From assembly GCF_009795845.1 (NCBI RefSeq), contig NZ_WTEX01000001.1, positions 1-64,000 on the forward strand: a stretch of DNA of 64,000 nt. Direction: 5' to 3'. Below are positions 58,904 through 64,000 of this stretch, one piece after another. The position numbers and the translations under genes are program-made. This stretch comes from Gilliamella sp. Lep-s35 (GTDB lineage Bacteria > Pseudomonadota > Gammaproteobacteria > Enterobacterales > Orbaceae). Position 1 is the stretch's first letter. Every line of letters starts with the position of its first letter. The notes below the pieces were generated by a model that saw only the letters and a program-made list of their open reading frames with translations, was not told the DNA's origin and searched no databases.

Positions 58904-59761
58904 ATGTATACCACACTAAAAGATGTCACATTATTAGCTCAAAAACTCAATTTCACCGTGGGTGCGTTCAACACGCATAATTTAGAAATGTTGCCCGATA
59001 TGCTACGCGCAGCAAAAGAAGTTGGTGCGCCAATTATTATACAAACTAGTGTTGATACTGCACGTTATATTGGTTTTAAAGTGCTCGTTAATGCGGTAAA
59101 AGCCATCGCTGATGAAGAAATTGTTGATGCTGTGTTACATTTAGATCATGCTAAAAGTTTTGATGATATTAAAGAAGCGATCGATAGTGGCTTTACCTCG
59201 GTGATGTTTGATGGTTCTTCTTTACCATTTAAAGAAAATATTTTAAAAACCCGTGCGGTAGTTGAGTATGCACATGCGCGTGGCGTATCGGTCGAAGGTG
59301 AGTTGGGTACAATTGGGGGAACTGAAGAGGGCATTCATGTCGATCCTAATGATCGAATCTATACTAAACCAAATGATGCTTTAGAGTTTGTTAAAGCAAC
59401 GGGTATTGATGCCTTGGCTGTTGCCATTGGTACTAATCATGGGCAGTTTAAATCAAAAACAGAGGTGAATATTCCTTTATTGAAAGAGATTCACGCTATG
59501 GTAGATATTCCACTGGTGATTCATGGCGGTACAGGCGTTAAAGAAGAAGATTATCCTGAGCTGATTAATAACGGTATTCGTAAATTTAATGTAGGCACTG
59601 AATTATTAGTAACTTGGACCCAAGTTGCCAAAGATAAGTTTGCTGATACTGAAGTGAATAAATCGTTACGACACAATATTATTCCAGCTAATCAATCGGT
59701 TAAGGAAATTGTTAAACACAAAATGAGTTTGTTTCTTAACGTTAATAACCGAATTAATTAA
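58904..59761 (+). CDS. class II ketose-bisphosphate aldolase
   Basis: 285 residues. Zinc-dependent FBA family: LHLDHAKSFDDI (about 80-91), EGELGTIGGTEEG (about 132-144), AIGTNHGQFK near 175, PLVIHGGTGV near 200, and NVGTELL near 225. Size and motifs are of the GatY/KbaY/FbaA-short group, which cleave tagatose- or fructose-bisphosphate to DHAP and glyceraldehyde-3-phosphate. AAAGGAAAT precedes the start. The exact ketose is not set by sequence. Confidence 0.92.
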   Translation: MYTTLKDVTLLAQKLNFTVGAFNTHNLEMLPDMLRAAKEVGAPIIIQTSVDTARYIGFKVLVNAVKAIADEEIVDAVLHLDHAKSFDDIKEAIDSGFTSVMFDGSSLPFKENILKTRAVVEYAHARGVSVEGELGTIGGTEEGIHVDPNDRIYTKPNDALEFVKATGIDALAVAIGTNHGQFKSKTEVNIPLLKEIHAMVDIPLVIHGGTGVKEEDYPELINNGIRKFNVGTELLVTWTQVAKDKFADTEVNKSLRHNIIPANQSVKEIVKHKMSLFLNVNNRIN

Positions 59762-59772
59762 GGTACGTAAGT

Positions 59773-60384
59773 ATGCAGAAATATTTAATTTTACTGGCAG
59801 GCTGTCCATGTACAGGAAAAACCTATCTAGTTAATCAATTGCAACAGCAATTTAAAGATAGCTTTGTTATAACTCCTGATGAAGCTAAAATTTTATATGC
59901 TGAATCAATCGGTTTTAACTGTAAGGCTGAAAAAGAAGCGTTAGAACACAAAGTTTGGCAGTTTTATTATGGTGTTTTACAACTGTATATGGATGCAGGT
60001 AAAAGAGTGATTATTTCTGAATACCCATTTAGTGATAAACAAAAAAAGCAACTGAGTGAATTTGCTGAACAATATCACTATCAAGTGATAACCATTCGCT
60101 TAGTTGCTGATTTTGATGTGATATGGCAACGTCGTTATCAGCGTGATCGTTCACCTGAGCGCCATTTATGCCATATTATGCAACATTATCATTATGGCGA
60201 TAGGTTAGAAAATCGAAATCTTGCTGATGATTTAATTACTAAGGAGCAATTTTATCAAGTCTGCCAAACACGACAATATGATCAATTTGTTTTAGGTAAA
60301 TTGCTCGAAGTTGATGTAACGGACTTTACTAAAGTGGATTACTCATTATTATTCAATGAGTTGAAGCAAATAATTAAGTTATAA
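59773..60384 (+). CDS. P-loop kinase-like protein, putative sugar-phosphate kinase
   Basis: 203 residues. Walker A LLAGCPCTGKTYLVNQL (about 7-23), a lid-like basic segment WQRRYQRDRSPERHLCH (about 119-135) and a C-terminal ADDLITKEQFY. It belongs to the broad AAA/zeta-toxin-like kinase group. It sits last in the PTS operon, 11 bases after the aldolase, where a kinase making a ketose bisphosphate from the imported monophosphate is needed. That role is inferred; nucleotide kinase or RNA kinase are alternatives. Confidence 0.7.
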   Translation: MQKYLILLAGCPCTGKTYLVNQLQQQFKDSFVITPDEAKILYAESIGFNCKAEKEALEHKVWQFYYGVLQLYMDAGKRVIISEYPFSDKQKKQLSEFAEQYHYQVITIRLVADFDVIWQRRYQRDRSPERHLCHIMQHYHYGDRLENRNLADDLITKEQFYQVCQTRQYDQFVLGKLLEVDVTDFTKVDYSLLFNELKQIIKL

Positions 60385-60404
60385 ATAGCACTATTATAAA
60401 AATG

Positions 60405-60434
60405 ATAATGCCGGCTAAGTTTAGTCGGCATTAT
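60405..60434 (+). terminator. terminator of the PTS operon
   Basis: ATAATGCCGGCTAA (60405-60418) pairs with TTAGTCGGCATTAT (60421-60434) with one G-T pair. No T run, but it is the only strong hairpin after the operon. A related ATGCCGAC hairpin follows katA. Confidence 0.6.
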
Positions 60435-60533
60435 GCAGAGGGTTAATTGTTCGCTCACGCTACAATGTATTGGCTAAATAAGTAATTTATACTCGTGAGT
60501 ACTGCCTAATATTTTATCTATGGGAAGCATTTA

Positions 60534-60968
60534 TCATTGTTTGAAAATACATCTCTTATATATTTTTTCAATCCAAAAAATCGAGTAGTGACAGCACAAT
60601 AAAATGGCTGGGTATATGATAAAATTAAGGGTAACGGCTGATGATATACACAGATCTGCAATAATTACGTCAATATCTAGAACTAATGTATTGTGATCTC
60701 CCATAATGAATGGGCGGACAATCCATGAGATAAAGTTTATTAAAACACCAATAACTATCCCACAAAAGACTAAACCTGACGGTCGTTTTATTTTATCTAG
60801 CATAAAGACGGAAATAAGAATAAAACAGAAATAACACAAGCAATACAATATTAAAAAATGAGATTCTGGTGTACTATGTTTTCGGATAAACTGATAACAC
60901 CATTGGTAACTTAACAATCCTCCAACACAATTAAACAATAATATAATAATTAGCTTAATGATTTTCAT
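60534..60968 (-). CDS. small four-helix membrane protein, possible orphan immunity protein
   Basis: 144 residues, not recognised. Four predicted membrane segments (about 3-22, 36-55, 66-88 and 108-132) and short basic ends. Its start overlaps the end of a 32-codon fragment (60955-61053) that has no start of its own. This is the arrangement left when an upstream toxin or effector gene decays and its coupled membrane partner survives. Role is inferred. Confidence 0.55.
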   Translation of the reverse strand: MKIIKLIIILLFNCVGGLLSYQWCYQFIRKHSTPESHFLILYCLCYFCFILISVFMLDKIKRPSGLVFCGIVIGVLINFISWIVRPFIMGDHNTLVLDIDVIIADLCISSAVTLNFIIYPAILLCCHYSIFWIEKIYKRCIFKQ

Positions 60969-61053
60969 TGACTAGCCTTTTTTTATCTTCAATTTCTTTA
61001 ACTGCTTTATTTAAAACAGTATATGTACAATATAAACCATCAAAAGCAATTGT
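60955..61053 (-). pseudogene. C-terminal gene fragment upstream of the membrane protein
   Basis: On the minus strand 32 open codons (FDGLYCTYTVLNKAVKEIED, then KKRLVNENH) end at TAA 60955-60957, preceded in frame by TGA at 61054-61056. Charged helical content looks coding. Origin unknown. Confidence 0.4.
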
Positions 61054-61135
61054 TCATTATTATTTTTAGTTGTAGCAGATTATTTAATAGGGATAAATTT
61101 AATACTTTAGTTTATGCAGTTATATTGCTTAATAT

Positions 61136-61168
61136 GTAGGAACTACTCGCATTGTTTACAGTAATTTA
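61136..61168 (+). repeat. degenerate copy of the 36-bp hairpin repeat
   Basis: GTAGGAACTACT then CGCATTGTTTACAGTAATTT; related to 41456-41491 with a weakened right arm. Confidence 0.5.
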
Positions 61169-61169
61169 A

Positions 61170-61575
61170 GAAACAACTGTAATAAATATACATAAAAAAA
61201 CAAAACTAATGTCCTATCATAAGCAAGCGATATAACGCTGACACCATAAAGAAAAATAACCGTTACTAATTAGGTCAAACACTCTATGGTCATTCGCGAG
61301 AGCATTTATAATATGCTAAACAAGCCTGATGAAAGCTGTTTGTGCCTTTAACCAGTAAGAACCAATGTTATAAAACCATCAGCTAGGGTATTAAACGTTT
61401 ATTTAAAATCGAAAAAGCCATTAAAAATAAATTAAGGCGGCAAGCTAAAGGCGATAACAAAACCTCTCTAAGCGAAATACGACAGGCTGATACCTAAAGT
61501 TTGCCGTTACTTAAAAATCAAACAAAGCAGCAAACTAGAAAATACCCTCTATTTTTATCTATTTGATTTTTAATG
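61170..61575 (+). pseudogene. decayed coding remnant, possibly an IS66-like transposase
   Basis: Short open pieces in shifting frames: RLFKIEKAIKNKLRRQ, then SLSEIRQADT, then a final LENTLYFYLFDF. The order 'LFKIEKxI ... RQ' recalls the C-terminal half of IS66-type transposases, but many stops and frameshifts make it uncertain. It ends next to a copy of the dispersed repeat at 61576. Confidence 0.3.
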
Positions 61576-61617
61576 TTTTATACATAAACGTAGTACACCC
61601 CTGAAACTTTTTAACAA
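61576..61617 (-). repeat. dispersed 37-44 bp repeat, copy 4
   Basis: On the minus strand TTGTTAAAAAGTTTCAGG, GTGTACT, then ACGTTTATGTATAAAA. It directly abuts the decayed coding remnant at 61170-61575, which supports an insertion-element end. Confidence 0.6.
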
Positions 61618-61700
61618 AAAACATACTATATTGATTTATTTATATAAAATGTGTAATAACCGGTATATCAAGCAAAAATCACCTGCCTATAAACTAATGG

Positions 61701-61890
61701 AAAAGCCGAAAGCGTGATACGAACTTTGAATTGAAATGCGGCATAAGCAGCCAATATTTAGCGATGCAAAAGAGTGAAAATAAACGCTTAAACGCTTTAT
61801 TCATTTTTATCATACCGTTAAACCGCATAAAGCGATTTCAGGAAAAACGCCTTATGATTTTTAGCGGATTATTTTAATCATAAAGTGTAA
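61701..61890 (+). pseudogene. decayed transposase C-terminus (IS481-like), copy 4
   Basis: Reads FYHTVKPHKAISGKTPYDF, then one T is missing at the TTTTTAG run; restoring it gives LADYFNHKV and a stop at 61888-61890. Upstream bases match copy 3 (CGAACTTTGAATTG, TTTAGCGATGCAAAAGA). It is the best-preserved C-terminal motif of the four copies. Confidence 0.65.
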
Positions 61891-62083
61891 ATAACTTGGC
61901 GTTTACTTACACTTAATATGACCATTTTGATAGCTGTTGACTAATTTAATTTATAAGCTATGGTAATACCGTGTAGCCTAGTGAGTGAAAGCTTTCCTGT
62001 GAATTTTTGTCATTATTGATGTGTATTTTTAATCGGTAATTACAATAGATAGTTATAATAAGTCGTTACAGCCAACATTCTAA
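61891..62083. other. intergenic tail before katA
   Basis: Nothing recognised apart from the presumed element end (AATAACTTGGCGTTTAC) just after the transposase remnant. Confidence 0.35.
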
Positions 62084-62108
62084 AATGCCGACGAAGTTAG
62101 TCGGCATT
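62084..62108 (-). terminator. katA terminator
   Basis: AATGCCGAC (62084-62092) and GTCGGCATT (62100-62108) form a perfect 9-bp stem; on the minus strand TTTTAG follows. It lies 14 bases past the katA stop. Confidence 0.8.
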
Positions 62109-62121
62109 GTTATTTTTAGTG

Positions 62122-63582
62122 CTAATTTTTTATTAGGTCTATATTAATGCCTAATCCTTTGGCAATTCCTGAACCATAATCAGGATGCACTTTGTAGAAG
62201 TGTTTGAGCTGCCTGATTTGAATGTCTTGATTGACGTTTTTCATCGAGCCAACGATATTATCAATAAGCAGTTGTTTTTGATCAGGCTGCATTAAATTAA
62301 ATAATGCGCGTGGTTGTGAGTAATAGTCGTCATCAACACGATGATCATGCCTGCCCATTGTGCCAGCTGGTACATGCATTGGCGGTTCGGCATATTGTGG
62401 TTGTTGTTTTGGTGCGCTATCGACGCTATTAGGCTCATAGTTAGGCGCGTTATCAGGAGTATAAAAACGCATTGCACCATCACGTTGATAATTATGCACA
62501 GGACATTTTGGCGCATTGATTGGTAATTGTTGATAATTAGTTCCTATACGATAACGATGTGCATCGGCATAAGCAAAAATTCGACCTTGAAGCATTTTAT
62601 CAGGTGATAAGCCCGTACCAGGAACCACATTACTTGGTTCAAAGGCAGATTGTTCAACTTCGGCAAAATAGTTTTCAGGATTACGGTTTAGTTCCATTAC
62701 ACCGACTTCAATTAATGGATATTGTTTTTGTGACCAAACTTTAGTAACATCAAACGGGTTTTCAGGATGGTTATTAGCTTGCTCTTCAGTCATGACTTGC
62801 ATATAAAGTCGCCACTTAGGATAGTCGCCACGTTCAATGGCTTTAAATAGATCTTCTTGTGCAGAATCTGGATTAGTTCCATCAATTTCAGTTGCTTTTT
62901 TAGGATGAATATTTTTGATACCTTGTTCGGTTCTAAAATGCCATTTTACCCAAGTGCGAACGCCATCTTTATTAATTAAGCTATAAGTATGGCTACCATA
63001 GCCGTGCATATGACGATAACCATCAGGAATACCACGATCAGAAAATAAAATAGTGACTTGGTGAAGTGATTCTGGCGATAAAGACCAAAAATCCCACATC
63101 ATTTGTGGATCTTTTAAATTAGTTTTAGGGTCACGCTTTTGAGTGTGAATAAAATCAGGAAATTTGAGTGGATCACGAATAAAAAATACAGGGGTATTGT
63201 TGCCGACGATATCCCAGTTGCCTTGGTCTGTGTAAAATTTTACTGAAAATCCACGGGGATCACGCGCTGTATCTGACGAACCTCGTTCACCGCCTACTAA
63301 CGAAAAACGAGCAAAAATTGGAGTTTGTTTGCCCACATTGGCAAATAAACTAGCGTAAGAATATTTTGTAATATCATTAGTGACAGTAAAGGTACCATGT
63401 GCACCAGAACCTTTAGCATGAACACGACGTTCTGGAATATTTTCACGGTTAAAATGAGCGAGTTTTTCGATAAGTTGAAAATCATCTATCAACACAGGAC
63501 CACGGGGACCTGCTGTTCGGGAGTTTTGGTTATCGGCTATTGGTGCGCCGTTATTAGTGGTTAGTTCTTTTTTTTCTGACAT
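62122..63582 (-). CDS. katA: monofunctional heme catalase
   Basis: 486 residues, small-subunit clade 3 type. Distal His in [14 protein letters not shown] (about 52-65), Asn in [15 protein letters not shown] (about 123-137), proximal heme Tyr in [15 protein letters not shown] (about 331-345). Lacks the extra domain of large catalases. Disproportionates hydrogen peroxide; with tpx it covers peroxide defence in the window. GGAGTG lies before the ATG. No OxyR site could be assigned in the 255 bases upstream. Confidence 0.97.
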   Translation of the reverse strand: MSEKKELTTNNGAPIADNQNSRTAGPRGPVLIDDFQLIEKLAHFNRENIPERRVHAKGSGAHGTFTVTNDITKYSYASLFANVGKQTPIFARFSLVGGERGSSDTARDPRGFSVKFYTDQGNWDIVGNNTPVFFIRDPLKFPDFIHTQKRDPKTNLKDPQMMWDFWSLSPESLHQVTILFSDRGIPDGYRHMHGYGSHTYSLINKDGVRTWVKWHFRTEQGIKNIHPKKATEIDGTNPDSAQEDLFKAIERGDYPKWRLYMQVMTEEQANNHPENPFDVTKVWSQKQYPLIEVGVMELNRNPENYFAEVEQSAFEPSNVVPGTGLSPDKMLQGRIFAYADAHRYRIGTNYQQLPINAPKCPVHNYQRDGAMRFYTPDNAPNYEPNSVDSAPKQQPQYAEPPMHVPAGTMGRHDHRVDDDYYSQPRALFNLMQPDQKQLLIDNIVGSMKNVNQDIQIRQLKHFYKVHPDYGSGIAKGLGINIDLIKN

Positions 63583-63837
63583 TGCAACACTCCTTTATTT
63601 TATATTAAAAAAGCTTTTAAATATGAAAGACTCAATTACTTTTGAATGTTATGTATTAGAAATTAGAACGCTAGTGCATAGTAACAGTAATTCATAGTAA
63701 CAAAGTTATATTCGATTCGAAAAATGTGTTTAACGTTAAGAATAAAATCAGTTTTATTACTAATAATATTAATCTAGATTATTTGTACGCTGCTACTTAT
63801 TATAAAGTTTGGCTATTTTAACTTATTATTAATAAAC

Positions 63838-64000
63838 TTAAGCGTAAATAATTTCGGGTAGTTTGATATCCCAAGGTTTGTTGTCAATATGTTGTACCTT
63901 TTGACAAGCAAAAGCAAGCCCAATAGGTAAGATTTTTTTTGTTTGGTAATTTGCAAGTAATCGGTCATAAAATCCACCGCCCATTCCCATTCGGTAGCCA
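63838..64000 (-). CDS. 5-formyltetrahydrofolate cyclo-ligase, C-terminal part
   Basis: A minus-strand frame enters from the right edge and ends at TAA 63838-63840. It reads [17 protein letters not shown], then [11 protein letters not shown] and a final KLPEIIYA. The GMGGGFYDR motif is the hallmark of 5-formyl-THF cyclo-ligase (YgfA/FAU1), which converts 5-formyl-THF to 5,10-methenyl-THF. About 53 codons are visible; the N-terminus is outside. Confidence 0.92.
   Translation of the reverse strand, partial: GYRMGMGGGFYDRLLANYQTKKILPIGLAFACQKVQHIDNKPWDIKLPEIIYA

Overview
The window looks like chromosomal DNA of an AT-rich gammaproteobacterium, most likely Gilliamella or a close relative in the Orbaceae (bee-gut symbionts). 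This is inferred from base composition, gene content and gene orders shared with Enterobacteriaceae: recA-recX-alaS-csrA-tRNA-Ser-tRNA-Arg cluster, lptC-lptA-lptB-rpoN, rnr-rlmB, divergent metG/mrp and leuABCD with a leader peptide. No database search was possible; the genus is a judgement.

Layout. 1-1.7 kb: transposase fragments around a DUF4225-like protein and a small membrane protein (possible toxin/immunity remnant). 1.8-7.06 kb (minus): intact rspA-rspB-ydfJ-ydfI sugar-acid operon with a CRP site and two dyads upstream; the likely regulator rspR lies 21.7 kb away at 28.7 kb. 7.25-9.6 kb: pabA and a pabB-pabC fusion. 9.6-13.1 kb: pqiABC. 13.5-20.2 kb: recA (perfect LexA box), recX, alaS, csrA, four tRNAs, serS. 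20.3-27.9 kb: RarD-like transporter, APC permease, OsmC protein, mltB, ldhA, ampG, nitroreductase. 27.9-28.6 kb: colliding decayed transposases. 29.4-30.8 kb: two tandem CHAP amidase-like genes. 30.9-34.6 kb: acyP, lptCAB, rpoN. 34.6-40.6 kb: methyltransferase and leuABCD with a clear attenuator. 40.7-46.8 kb: nfsB, metG, mrp, class A acid phosphatase, tpx. 47.0-50.8 kb: an array of paralogous small lipoproteins, with one broken copy, a duplicated two-gene unit and an exact 503-bp tandem duplication. 51.0-54.3 kb: rnr-rlmB. 54.7-60.4 kb: a PTS operon (PRD regulator carrying EIIA, IIB, UlaA-like IIC, small helical protein, class II aldolase, P-loop kinase). 60.5-62.1 kb: small membrane protein and decayed mobile DNA. 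62.1-64.0 kb: catalase and the end of 5-formyl-THF cyclo-ligase.

How it fits together. The core blocks are ordinary housekeeping (SOS repair, translation, LPS transport, leucine and folate synthesis, redox defence). Carbon use is represented by the rsp operon (probably L-gulonate or hexuronate to D-mannonate to KDG) and by the PTS-kinase-aldolase operon, which predicts import as a sugar phosphate, a second phosphorylation and cleavage to trioses. The accessory material is the lipoprotein array, the DUF4225 locus and the small membrane-protein locus at 60.5 kb. All lie beside decayed transposase ends and look like remains of polymorphic toxin/immunity loci. The lipoprotein array is the best candidate for something undescribed; the PTS-kinase-aldolase operon is the best candidate for an uncharacterised pathway.
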